Shown here: one piece after another, positions 11,971 to 25,200 of the stretch | Layout of the letters: each line of letters begins with the position of its first letter | Position numbering within the stretch: position 1 is the stretch's first letter | Source: Pithys albifrons albifrons | Lineage: Eukaryota > Chordata > Aves > Passeriformes > Thamnophilidae | Direction of reading: 5' to 3' | Length of the DNA: 64,000 bases | NCBI RefSeq assembly: GCF_047495875.1 | Contig: NC_092497.1 | Location: 29,579,889-29,643,888 of the forward strand | Notes under the pieces: generated by a model | The model's input: only the letters and a program-made list of their open reading frames with translations | Databases searched by the model: none | Told to the model about the DNA's origin: nothing | Position numbers and translations under genes: made by a program

Positions 11971-14900
11971 GTAAGAGCCTGTTCCCTCGGTCTTCCTGCA
12001 TACCTGGGGGACCTCCTCCTCGGTGGGACTCTTCTTTCAGTTTTTTTTCCTTTCCTTTGCTGGGAAGGTTCTGGGAGGGGGAAGGGGGGGGCCAGTCCAG
12101 GGTTGGCAACAGCTAGGCCAAACCTGCGACACTCCTCCACTCAGTCATTTTGACTTCACCAGCTGAACAACATAAACTGTGACATGGTGGAAGTGTTAAT
12201 TATGGATTCTCTTTATTTCTCAAATTAATACATATTAAAGCAAGGGGTGCATTGTTTTGAAACAATAGCAATGTAATTGCATAAATTTAATCTCATAGTT
12301 GATACACTGGGAAAGAAAATTCTTTCTTCTCCATGTAAAGTGTTACTGAGATAATTACCACAGTAAAACTGAAATATATACAGCCTTTGCAAAACCACTG
12401 AATATTTCAATTTTCTTTATCTGTTACTTCTAATTTTAAAAAAAGGAAAAAAGAATTTAAAAAAAAATTTAGATTATATAGCCCTAATATTGAATTTTTT
12501 TCCATTGTAAGAGCCTTGAGGCTTAGCTTTTCTCATACATCATACACATTCGTAAAGCAAAGATCTTTTACTGAAAAAAGAACAAATAGAGATTAGAAGT
12601 TGATCAGTAGTTATAAAAAAAGTAAATAGCTCTTTACAAAATTTTACATGTATGAGTGCTTCCATTGGGCTCACTATTGCATTGCACTGCATTTAATGCC
12701 ATACTGCACATTGCAGAATTATTTATAGAATACCATTAGTATATCACAGTTAAGGAAATGCCTCTGATATCTAACAACAGTGAAAGTAGGATCTTTAAAA
12801 ATATATATCAAAACCTTTGAAAGGCAAATTCTTCTGCCCTCCAATATGCCCTTCATATATTTTTGCAACAGAAATATCTGTGACACCTTTTATTATTTTC
12901 CAATATTAAAAATCTTCACAAACCATCAAATGAAAATAAATTTAAAAGGTGTAGTTTCCCAAAATCAATTAATTTTAGTTCTTATTTCAAAAAGTGAGCG
13001 ATTCCTTAAGCAATACTGAAATATTTTCAAAATGTACATCTCAGATGTAAACACTTCACACTTCTTTTTTAAATTGAGGGAAAAAGTGTACCTTATTCTC
13101 CCTGTAATACATTTGATTGTTCTATATACATTGTCACTTAACTATTCTCTATACATTGGCTTTGCTTGACCAATAGATATGGTCTTTTTTGTATTAGGAT
13201 AAATTAATTATGGAGTAAGTTGGCTTCTTGCCTTAATGATAGTTCCTAATATCTGGGAAATAACTGTAGATGTCACAAGGCCTGCAGAACATAATGTGTC
13301 ATTTCTATTCAAATTACATCAGTATTAATCTTTCACATCAAAAGGAGAAACCTCTTATTTTTGTTATTCCTACCCCTAGAAAATCTGTAAAACCTCAAAT
13401 ATAAAATACATATTTCTTTATTGAAAGGAGATGCTAAAATTGCAAGTGCGTGATCTCTTCCTGTTTATTATTTCAACTGAAACAGTAGTAGACACAAACT
13501 TTATTTCTAGCTATGAGGAGCCTGGTTATTTCATGTTTTAATAACAAGTTTTATCTTTTGATGGAGTTTTATGACATAAAATGTAACAGGACAGTATCCT
13601 GTACTTTTTACAACTATTTACATACTACTGTTTATACTTTAAAGTTACAAATATTTAAAAGAAAAAGATAGCTTTTTAGTCTTGGGTTAAAGAGGAGTTT
13701 AAAAAATACAGTAGCTCTTCCACAGTGCGATGGTTTTTAAATTTGTTTGTTTTAGTAGATGATTGTCTTCAGTGCTTTGTAAATCTCTATACTAAAACAT
13801 GTTTAAAGCACTTCCTGGAACACCCCCACATTTTAAATAACCATCCCACATATATTGTTCTCCACTTTTAAAGTTAGGATTTATCTAATCAGGAAACAGA
13901 AAAACTGACATTTGGTTCAGGTGACCAGACATGCAGCATGAAATGAAAAACAGGGAAGGAATAAGGTGAAGTCTGTAAATTTCCTTAATCTATGCTTTTA
14001 ATAATATAACATAGATACAACTAATTAACTTATTTAGAAAAAATGTCAGTATGCAAACTGCTTGTGTAGAAGAAAATTGTGTATTACAAGTACTGAAAAA
14101 ATGAAAAGGACAGGTGCAACTTCATAAAGCTTTTTCAGGCCATGTTACCACGTGAGGAGGGGCTGGTCTCGGGCAGCACGCACTCACTGATGAGGGTCAT
14201 TCTGACCCACAGGCTCTGCAGAGCCAGGTTTATCCACCCTTTGCACAGTCATGTCCAGTGTCCTTTGAAGATTTAATCTCAGCCCATTTGTTTGTGATTG
14301 GGAAAGGAAATGAGAACTTAGCAGTGGATAACTCATTTTCATAATCATTTCTGTAGAAACTAGCCGTCTTTTTCGTGCATACTGTTGGCATTTCATTCCC
14401 ATGTCTTTATCAGCTCTCGGAATTCATAGTGGTTGTTAAAACAAAGTGTTTTTTCTGCAATAAAAGGTTGTTTTAGCATTTAGTGGTGAGTCTTTCTGTC
14501 ATACAACATGCCCTCTTTCAACTGGAAAGCAATTCAGTGTTCATTAAGTGCTTTTTCACAACAGAAAAGAACATGAAATAGTTTACAAGAAGCAGAGACC
14601 TGCTTCCCTGCTGCTCAGGAGCTATGGACTGTATAACAAAGCAAAATGTGACCCCTTAAAATGTGTTGCATCTCCAAATGGGTTCAGTGCAGGAGAATGG
14701 AAGGACACTGAAGGTTATCCATTGTATTTGTTTAGCCTTATGACATACGTTTCCTAGGAAATGCACTTGCTAGGAAAATCATCCACTAAGGACAAATCAT
14801 TTCCAACCACTTCCTGCAGGAAATGGTTCCTGTCAGAGACAAGTTTATAGTATGAGCTTTCTAGTGCAGGAGGGGAAAGCAACCCTTTCTCTGTAACTTT

Positions 14901-17900
14901 AGGAATAAACATGCAAAAAGCTGAATGAGAGGGTAATAACTGATTTACAAAATAAAAAGTACATTTAGACAAGCATGAAAGGCAAATGGTAAGAAGTGTG
15001 TTTGGGATATCTGGTGGTGTGAGTTCCTTGGCAGTATGTTCCCAATTATCTTATCCATTAGTCTATCTGTGTTGCAGAAACATGCTCCATGCTCTCATGT
15101 GAAAAGCCTTGGCTCCTTATCTTTTCACTTGCAAAACAGAGAGAAACATTTACCTCTTTTCTTAACATAGGGTTGCTGTCATGGATTTATTCTCAAAAGA
15201 TAAATTGTAGCAGGGTAAGCTGCTGTTTTAAATACTTCTCTCAGAGGGCTGCTATTTCACCAGCTGTTTTGCATGTGCCAGAGCTATCTCAGCAATTGAC
15301 ATGTTTTTCATGCAGCTGAGGGAGTGTTTCTGGTTTGTGCAGCTGACGTCATCAGCAGCATATTTGCATTTGGTGGATCCAAAGTTCAGGGCAGTGGGTG
15401 GATCTCTTCCCGTTGTTTGCAGAGCAGTGGAGATAGGCTTCAGACCTGTTCTCAGGCTGTTCCCTCCAGCTGACTTTTAATATAATCTTGATTTTTCTTT
15501 GGCTATAATTTCACTGCAGGGCAAAACTCAATCCTCTATATGTAGAGTGGATCTACACTACAAACTACAAGGTATTAAATACCCCATAACTGCCTCTGTC
15601 ATGGTTTCTTTTACCTTGTGCTGAACCCCACCACGCTCTTGTCCCAGGAATAAATTACCTTTTTCATAGGTAATTTTGAATCAAAACTTTTGTCTTATGA
15701 AACACTGAAATATTATCCACAGACAGTATCAAAATTCCATTTTTCAGCAATTTTATATTAGGAGAAAAGTAAATTGTAACCAGGAGGTATCCCATTACTA
15801 ACCACAGTATTCAAAAAACCTGATGTGTTGTTTTGGATGATGCAGATAAGGGTTAATGTTGCAGATAAGGCTTAAAATCTTTGCCTATTCTGTGTTTGAA
15901 CATACCACCATGACTTGTGCCCATGTAGTAAGCATCAGTGTTACATATAAAATACTTCTTCCCAAGAAACACAGGGAAACTCTGGAAGTAAAAGCTGATT
16001 GGTGGTTTTCCAAACTGGGCAAATGAGTCGACTTGCCTAATATAAAACTTTGAAATATCAACTTATTTGTAGTGGATTACAGTAAGAGATGATTCAGAAG
16101 TGCAGGTATATGAGGAATATCTGAAAAGCCTCTGGTACCTTTAACAAGTAATATGGACACAGAGAAAATGAGTGAAAAGGTGCACATCCAATCCTGGTAT
16201 TGACTGGAGAAAACATAATTCACCAAAATTCATTAATTGAAATGGCAGGGGCAAATGAGAATGGGAGCAAAGGCTATCTTGACTAGTAAAGCAGCTAAAG
16301 TATCAAAGAAAACTAGTTTTGTCAAAACTCACAAATATTTTAATGGCGATCAGAATAACATACTTACAGAACAACACAAAATGAACATAGTAAGAGAAAT
16401 CAATGCAGCACTGTTGTAGAAAAAAAAAGTTTAAAAGTACCCTATATTGTGATAGCAAGAAAAGAGTAAAGATATACTGTTTTGTAAATTACTGCATTAT
16501 GTTGTGCAGGGAAGAATACAAACAAAATATACAAGTCTATTAAGTGTAGTTTATAAAGCTTATGGCAGCACCCGTTTCAAGTGACATGTATATTTTTTCC
16601 TAGAGCATACTATTTAACTCTGGGGTGTAGGCAGGGGTCATAGAGAAGGCCACAGCTATAAATAGAGTCACTTCCTGTTTCTTATGGCATCTTCCTAAAG
16701 CATCTGCTCTAATGAGTCAGAGATGGACAAGGACATCCTATGCAATAGTTCTGATGATCAAAGCCACACAAAAGTAAACAAAATGCAGTACTAAACAGAC
16801 ATGAGATGCAAGTAAATGTGATGGGTTGTAAAACACTGCCTACAGATTTTGGAAAAAGTGATCCCACACTGCAGACAAGCCCAACAAAATGTAATGAAGG
16901 CATCATAGTAATTCCAAGATAACTTGAACTACAAGCAGAATATCAAGAAAAGCACATATGCTTGTTCAAGTAGATCTAGTGCAAGCAATACCAAATCTTC
17001 TGTCAGCTGTGTGCATAAACCAAACACATAAAAGCACAGCTCAAATAATTCATATGCTACCCCCAGAAACAAAATAAAATACACATCTAAAGCAGGCACT
17101 GCATTTTGACATCTATGCAATAAAGGAGATTTTGAACTGTTTCTGGAGGCTTGAATTTATATCTGAAAGGAAAGGGAATAGTTCATTCAATACTGTCTAC
17201 TTGTTTAATAAGTGAACAACAAAGGAGTAGAAAAAGGAGTTATTTTTGCTAAAGTAAAAACCTTGAAACTTTGTTCAGTATGTGCATATTTTTTCAAGTA
17301 AAAATAAATCTTAATTAAGAAAGCTTGTAATCTTTTGAGACTTTGCACTTGTTGGCATCATCAGCGAAACTTCTGGGGTGTAATCCTGATTGGACAGTAG
17401 CATTGGTGAGCATTACAATGCAGTGTTCAATTTTATATCCTTTCCTCTACATTTATGACTTCTGTCTTAAAGAAGAATGCTTGGTGTTCCTAGTTACCAC
17501 CCGAAACATTATTCGTGTAATTCTGAAATTATGGTAAAGATTCCATTTAGTTATTCAAGTCCTTGTATAATGGACCCAAATTCAAAATGCAGAAAAAATG
17601 TGTGGAGTGTCAGATGAACATGGGATAGAACTAAATATCTCTCAAATATACTGGAGAAATTTATATCTAAAGAGAGTAGCTTGTGTGTAGAGCTGTGTTT
17701 ATCATGATCAAAGTATGCAGAATAATGCATAATAAAACTTCAAATAATACATAATGTAAGAGTGTACTGAAGTGGACTTTGTTTTACTGGATTTTAAACC
17801 AGTCATCGCTCCAAAACATTTAGACTTTTCGGTCACCCACTTAAAATAGAAAACTGTGACTATAACGTATGCTTTAAAAAACAAGTATGGTAATTAAATA

Positions 17901-18834
17901 ATATTTTGAATCTTTCAGCTTCTATGAAGTTCCTTCATCTGTTCTTGAAGAACTTTACATTAAGAATATATTTCAGGAAAAATCTCTACTTGCCTTTTTT
18001 TGAAGTAGAAGATGCCAAAGCAGTTTTAACCATTCTCCTTGGAAGGTGCTAGTAATGATCAGAATTACGTAGAACATATCAAGTTAGAAATGCAACAATA
18101 ACATGTACTGCTGCAGTCAGTGGAGCTATTCACTGAAAAGGACTTGAGGTCAGGTGTGTTTTCTCACCTCTGTCAATAAGAGTCAATTTTGCTTAGGCTT
18201 GAGAATAAAACAGCAATTGATTTGTTCTGGTATCTGTAACAAATCACCTGCCTTTTATTTTGCATTACTGCCAATCTCTTTGTATCATCATAAATAGCTT
18301 TTTCCTTTTTTTTTTCCTCCCCAATAGCTCAGTTAAACAAAGTATTTTGGTAAAATCATAATGTAAAATCAATCTATTGTTTTTTGCCCTTAAATCCAGA
18401 CTACTAAATTCTTTACTATTATTTTAAGACCACTAATTGATGGGGCTGAAAGGGAATGATCCAAAAGTGCTGAAAGGTGTTGTTAACATGTTTTTGAAAA
18501 ATTACAGTGACTGAGGATAAGCATGATGGCAAGTAAAAGGAGAACATTACTCTCAAATTTTCCAAACCAGGATATAACTTTGGGAAATTTGGGGCTGACA
18601 GTACTGAGGAAAATGGAATTCATCTTGGAAAAAGCACATCCAGGGTCGCACCAGGAGGAATTTAGCCAACAAATTAACTTACCATGCCTGTCCACTGAGA
18701 GCTAGTGAAGCCACACATTGGATACTCCATCCAGTTTCAGAGTCTGCATTTCATGACACTTGTGAAGAAACTGCTGAGTCTCCAGGGGAAGGTCTACAGT
18801 GGTCAGAGCCCTGGATGGAGCACATGTCTTTGAA
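11971..18834. other. ADGRV1 intron (after the TM6-7 exon), first part
   Basis: No gene supported. G runs at 12073-12091 lie about 100 bp past the donor, a position where intronic G runs often assist splicing. The remainder is AT-rich with no repeats I could name. Confidence 0.5.
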
Positions 18835-19200
18835 CAGTGCCTGAAGGAGGTAGGTTTATTTAGTCAGGTGAGGAGGACACCAAAGGAAAATATAATAGCC
18901 ACATGCAAATATTTGGAAGGTAGTTAAAAAGTTACCTTATTATACTCTTCCACTCTACTCTCTTGATAGCATCAAGTAACAAAAGCAAGAGCACATGGCC
19001 ACAAACTGTTGCATGGGAGATTCTGACAGGATATCAGGAAAAATAGTTCACTAGGAGGAAATGGCTGTTTCCCAGAAGGGTTTGGAATCTCCACTGTTGT
19101 AGAGTTCTAAAGTTCAGACAGACAAGGTCATACTGACCTGATCAGTGGACTGAATGGCCTTCAGAGGTCCCATCCACACAGTTTTCCTGTGGTTCAATGA
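18835..19200 (+). mobile_element. Old CR1 3' region
   Basis: Plus-strand sequence follows the order of the CR1 3' untranslated region: the AACAAAAGCAAGAGCACATGG block, ATATCAGGAAAAATAGTTCAC (compare the usual TATTAGGAAGAAATT), the GGAATCTCC block, and the final GAATGGCCTTCAGAGGTCCC. Divergence is high and the left limit is approximate. Confidence 0.6.
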
Positions 19201-22200
19201 TTTGACAACACTGGCAAGCTTTATTCTCAACCCATTCACTTTGATAGATGAACAACACCAGTCACATGGCACAGAGGTCATGAGTTTTTAGGGACGCACC
19301 AAATATTACAAAACTAATGATAAACCTCAGAAAACTGGAAACTCTAGATAGGAAAGTTTAGATACGATGTTAGCCATTTTTATGAATGACTTTGGGGCAG
19401 TGGATTTGGTTTCTCATGTGTCAGCACTGCAGAGTAGTCAGTGTGCAAACATATCTTCCTGCTGAACATTACTATATGGAGGCTAATCCGAGTGTTTCTG
19501 TGAAATAAATGCATGTGAAGTTTTAATAACCTCTAGTAAAAGAACCTTTCCCTTTTCTTACACCCACACATTTCCTGCACAAGAACCCTCTATGTTGTAC
19601 AAGCTTGATGCTTCACCAGTCTGAAAAGGATGTTTTCTCCCTTTCTTCATAATAAATACAGATGAAGCCTTGTTCAGGGCCTTGTAAAATTCATATAAAA
19701 AATTATAGTCTTTTACTTATTTTATGTACAGTTTCAGTGTACTCCAAGCAACTGCTGCAGAAAGAGTGATGGCTTTACTGATTTTATCTCTCGTAGTTTA
19801 TTACTCAAAATATTAATGACATGCAAATTTAACAGAAACCATGGTAAGCTAAGATTTCATTCTGAAGTAACATTGAAGTAACTGGAATTTGCAAAGATTG
19901 ATTTGACTTTTCTTTCCCTGAAGTACTATATGCAACATGAAGACTTCTTTGTATTTTATTTTATCCATGACATAAAGTAGGATTTAAACAGGTGTTGCTC
20001 TTGGAACTTGTTTTGATTTTTGTGATTATTTCTATGTGATGAGTGTAGATGGAATATGAGTTAAAGGACGACCACCAAGCTTTGATTTCTAGACAACTTT
20101 TGAACTGGTAAGAGAAGAGCATAGAAAGGGATATGAAAAACATTTTCAGAGTAGGAAAAATAAAATCCAATCAGTTTGATCCTTATAGAATCAAATTACA
20201 TTGTCCTTAGAAAGTATGAAAGAATTTCTATCATGTAGGTAAAAAGCTTACTGCGTACAACAACCAGTGTGAGTTCAGAAGGAGTTCCAAGCTTCAAAAA
20301 AATATAGACTGTTTAGCAAGTTTTCTCAGCTACACACAGCTGAAGTCATCTTGAAACCATCAGTGAGACTAGTCTTTGGCAGCTTCTCCTAACACCACTT
20401 TAAAAAAGCATTTCTGCTATTAATCTGCATGCACATAAACAGTAGATACTTATTTTCCAGTAAGGACAGAGCTGTTCTCTAAGTACAGTTGGTAATGATT
20501 TTTCTAGCCTAGGAAATAAGGATTTAGAACCCGTCCAAATGAGAATAGTTAGCCTAAACCAAACTCTTCAATGGATTCTTTTTAGAAGTGCTTTCTTCCA
20601 AACATGTGTTGATGTGGTCTCTATCAGGTCACATCAGGACTAAAGAGAAGATGGTTACCAGAAGAAACAGTGACTCTAAAGCAGTGGCTTGATATGAAAA
20701 CAGTTTAACTCAAAAGCAGTTTGGAATAGAATAAGCAAAGTACCCTTGAAATACGGCTGGGAGATATCTATACATTGGTGAAACCTTTTTGTGACATTGC
20801 AGTGGTTCAGTTACATTTTATATACTCAATGTATTTTGATTTTCACAACTAGAAGCCAGCTAGTTAGATATCAGTTTTAATATCCAGCTTGGATGTAGTG
20901 AAGTTAACATAATAATCCAAGCCATTACCTGCTAACCTAGGCAAAACAAAAGCAGCAAATCTGTTCAACTCATAGGCAGGTATTTGAATACAGTTTCATA
21001 ACAAAATTGGAGAAGTAAAGGGGAAAATAAGGTTAAAATAAAATGGGAAAAGTATCAAACATAGTAATATTGCAGCTTTCTACTAATCTTCACTTGAATT
21101 TTTATTACAACCATGAGAGAAAAAATGCCAATATGGTTTATTAATTTCACAAATTTAGCTATTACTGGTTATTCATAGGACTGATATATCCTACACCATG
21201 AAATGGATCTGTGGAATGGCTAAACAGGAATTATTAACACTAAGTGCAAAATTATGCACTAAGACACTAATAGTGAAAGAATTTCTGCTATAAGTTGATA
21301 AGCTATATATAACGAAAAACCCAGAAACTGGCATGGTTGTATTACTTTATTTCAGGACAAATCCAAATCAGCAGAATAATACAGGCCTGAAAGATGAAAA
21401 TGTGATGCTAAATTTGTACCCAACAGCAATGTGCATGCTGCTGTAAAAGGTAGTGGTGATGCATTATTTGGGATCTTGTGGACATTTCTGAGTCCATTGG
21501 TCCATGGGATGAATTCTGTATATGGTAGGAGTAGGGAAAAATGTATTAAATGGTCATCAGGGATTTGAAAATCTAATTTCAGAAGCCTGAAAGTATTTCA
21601 CATGTTATCTATCGTCTGTTATCTTTGTGCATACTGGCCTTGATAGAGCAGCTATATAAGAACAACTTATACACCCTAAGAACAACTCTGTGTTCCAACA
21701 CCTCGGTTCTATTCAGGAAGCAGTGTGGTGTGAGGGTACAGAGCATCTTTCAAAGTTACAGTCACTTTGCCTGCAGCCACTAGCACAGTGCTCTGACAGC
21801 TGCAGTTTGTAGGGGCAAGAAGTTAAACATCCAACCTGCTCAGAAACAGAGTGTGGCTGTGATCTTGTACCACTGCATTCCTTGAGATTCTCAGTATTTC
21901 CTTCTGTTAATAAAAGGTTCATGAATTTAAGGAGCCTGTTAATTGTCCTGTTGTAAATTAATTTCAAAGTCAGTTTGTTTGAAAGTATGTAAGTGTAATG
22001 TTGCAAGTGTTTTAGTGTTTTCTCTTCATATGGAATTTTGGTGATGAATTATTTTTCTCCAGAGGGAATATGTCAACAGGTAAATGTGAGATCTGAATCT
22101 AAGTCCTTAGCAGCAACTTTCTCAGGAAGCTTTCTGATGGATGTGAGGGTTGCAAATCATTTGGATCTGGAAGGAGTTGAGCAACTGTGAAGCTGGAGCT

Positions 22201-25200
22201 AACCACAGTTGGATGAAAATTGCTAAATTATATTTTCTTTATTTTGAACAAAATGTCAAGTATTGCTCTTTTGCCTTTGCCTTTACAAAGGTCAATTGGA
22301 TTTAAAAATGCACCAAATCAACTTGTACTGTCAGCTGATTGTTTATTTAAATCTTCAGATATGTTGTTATGCTGTTGCAACAGAGTCATGAAAAGTTTTA
22401 GTGACAAAGATCTTCAATTGCAAAACTGGGAACCACGCTAACATTTTTTTATTTTTTCTTTCTGTGTCTTCTTAAAGGAGATTGAGTAGAAGACTTAGTT
22501 TTGAGTGAGCTATCATCTTTTTTTCTGTGTGTGGATGTGTGTGAGTATGAGTAAATAAAGCACAGGACACTTCCTAATGTTGTGAATGTGTTTTAAAAAA
22601 TACGAAAGAGTGAAGCAGGGTGAAAATTATGATACATCCTTAAATAGGCTCAAATACTCTGCATATCTAATGACAGATTCTGAAATTTCCATGTTTCTTA
22701 TGCCCCACTGAGATTAATCTTTTGAGTTCCAGAAAAGAGAAAGTTAACATTTTAATATACAGTGATTCCTTTTTGAGTGGAACAGAACCAGCAAATCTTG
22801 CAGGACCTTTTTCTTATTCCTGGCATCTAAAAGATAACACGATATGAGTGATTCTCACCATGAAGACTGCTGCTTCAGTAAACCTTTTTTTATTTTCATC
22901 CTACCTTTTTTGTAACGCCTATTATTAGCCAAGTAGGCCAACCTATGGGACATAAACTTTTTACTTGATAAAAGGAATATGTACTTACAGATCTGTTTTC
23001 AATTCTGTAGTTTTGTTTTCTTCAGTGAGCAGAAAAGTGTTGGTCATACTCCCCACTTTTAGGTACCTAATTTAAAACAATGCTTTCCAAAGGCTTTTTA
23101 TATGATCAGAATAAAGGGAAATGTGATTTCAGAGGATGCTTCACCAGACACATGTGAAGTTCCAGCTTTCACTTAGTATAGCATTTCCATATTTAGGCTC
23201 AGAGATTTCATACCAAAGAAACCCTCTCTGTAAGCACCTGCTTTTATAAAATCTAGGCATTGCATACATAGAGAACAGAAAGTCTGCAATCACTCTTGTC
23301 ATTTCTTTGCCTATCTCAGAATCCTTTTTGATTTTTCCCTAAGAAATAAATAATCTTGGAAGGAGAAACAAGTGATTTGTATCCACATTTCTACACGACC
23401 TTTGCTTTGCAGAGAAGTACAGTGTAGATGTCCTTCATGAAGCTGATATTGGATAAATTGAGGCCATGGATTCATGATGAGATTTCTGGACCACTTGGGG
23501 TTTTTTAGAGTCAGTGTAGAAATAGTCCAAAAAGTAATTTATCCAAGATCTAGCTCTGTATTCTGAATTTTGTCTGAAGTTTTTATCCCAAACCCTTGAA
23601 TAGCGATGTAACAGCCCTACTTTCTTTTAGGACACACAAAAGCCAACTGTGAAAGTATCTTTAAAGTAAAAATTTTAGAAATATTGAAATAAATGAAAAA
23701 TTTGATAGTTTTTCTTCTCAGAAAATATATTTGTAGAAAACAAGATATCTTATTGGGTGAATTTGGACAAACAGAAATTTGAAAATAGGGAAAATAAAAA
23801 CTTGAGAAATTAGTTTTTTTCACTAATTTAATAAAATTTTTAACTTCATATGTGCAAAGCACAATAAAATGCAATTATATAATATATGAAAAACTGAGAC
23901 TAAATTATTTGTTATTTACTATCTTTGTTTTGTGATTCACCTGACCTGTAGGTAGTCATGTCTGTTCTGCAGCAGTATGAATTACCAGCCTGTCGGCCTT
24001 CAGATGTGGCTATTACGATCTCATGATAGATGGCTGGAATAAAAGCCATGGAAGATAAGTGACTTTTATGGGGCCAGCATACTTGCTAATATAGGAAGCA
24101 AATTTAATAGGTCCTATATTTCAGGTTTGTGCTTAGTTTTTGAAACCACCCTACTATCAATTGCTCAGTCTGTATTGCTTCAAGTGTATTTTTGAATGGA
24201 TTGTATTTTCTAAATGGAGGCCAAATTTAGTGCTACTAGTGCATTAAATCCCTGTAACAGTAGAAAGTAAAAGGAGCTGTGGGATAAATTGTTTTCAGGA
24301 CAATCTAAATAAAGACTCTTCTGTTTCTGGAAAAATCTCTTTCTGGATTGCTTCAGATTTCCACTGTCATTTCCATTGACAAAGAGCATTAATACACACT
24401 ATTTAACCACTTTATTATAATGGTTTGGCTTAGATTGTGAAAATGATTTGTAATAGCTAAAATACCCATCACAGGCTGCAAGAAAATAATGCAATACTTA
24501 ATACCAACTTGCTTAACAGCAAGTGGTGTCAAATATATCTGGAAATTTCTTCTTGCACTGTACCAGTACAAACAACACACAAATAAAAGATAAATAAATA
24601 AAAACAAAATGAATTCCAGAATCATAGTTATAGATTTCTGACTTTTATACACTGAACCATAGAGTGCATGTAAAGATTATTTTTATTAACTTTGTTCACA
24701 GAGAAGCTCTTATGCTGTATTCCACAGCTTTTCAAAACAGTGTTTTAAGTAGGTGTTAAATGATCCAGAAATTTTTTAATAAAAAGAAAGAGTCAGCGAT
24801 CATGTCAATACTCAACAACTTTTTGTGTAGAGGATAGAAAAGTCATGTAGGTTAGGATTTAGGTGTGTCTTGTAGGATGCTTCATCCTATCCCACTGAGT
24901 ATTTTCATCACCAGCATTGCTGAGCCAGAGGGTTAGAAGTTCATTTCGTAGGCCTCTATCTTTTCTGCTGTCTTCATTCACTGCTGACCCCAGAAGGGCA
25001 ACAGGGCAAAATAGTACCAGAAAAAAAGAAAGCTATCCCCTTCTCCTAAATGGTAAAATTAAATTCATATGTTCTATGAGATCCTGTCATTAGAAAACTG
25101 GAAAAAAGATCTTGATTTCAATGACCTAACAAGGTCTTTACATTAAAAGTGAAGCCTTCCTTTTAGCATATTGCATAAGTGCTGAAAAAGAGGTAAGGCT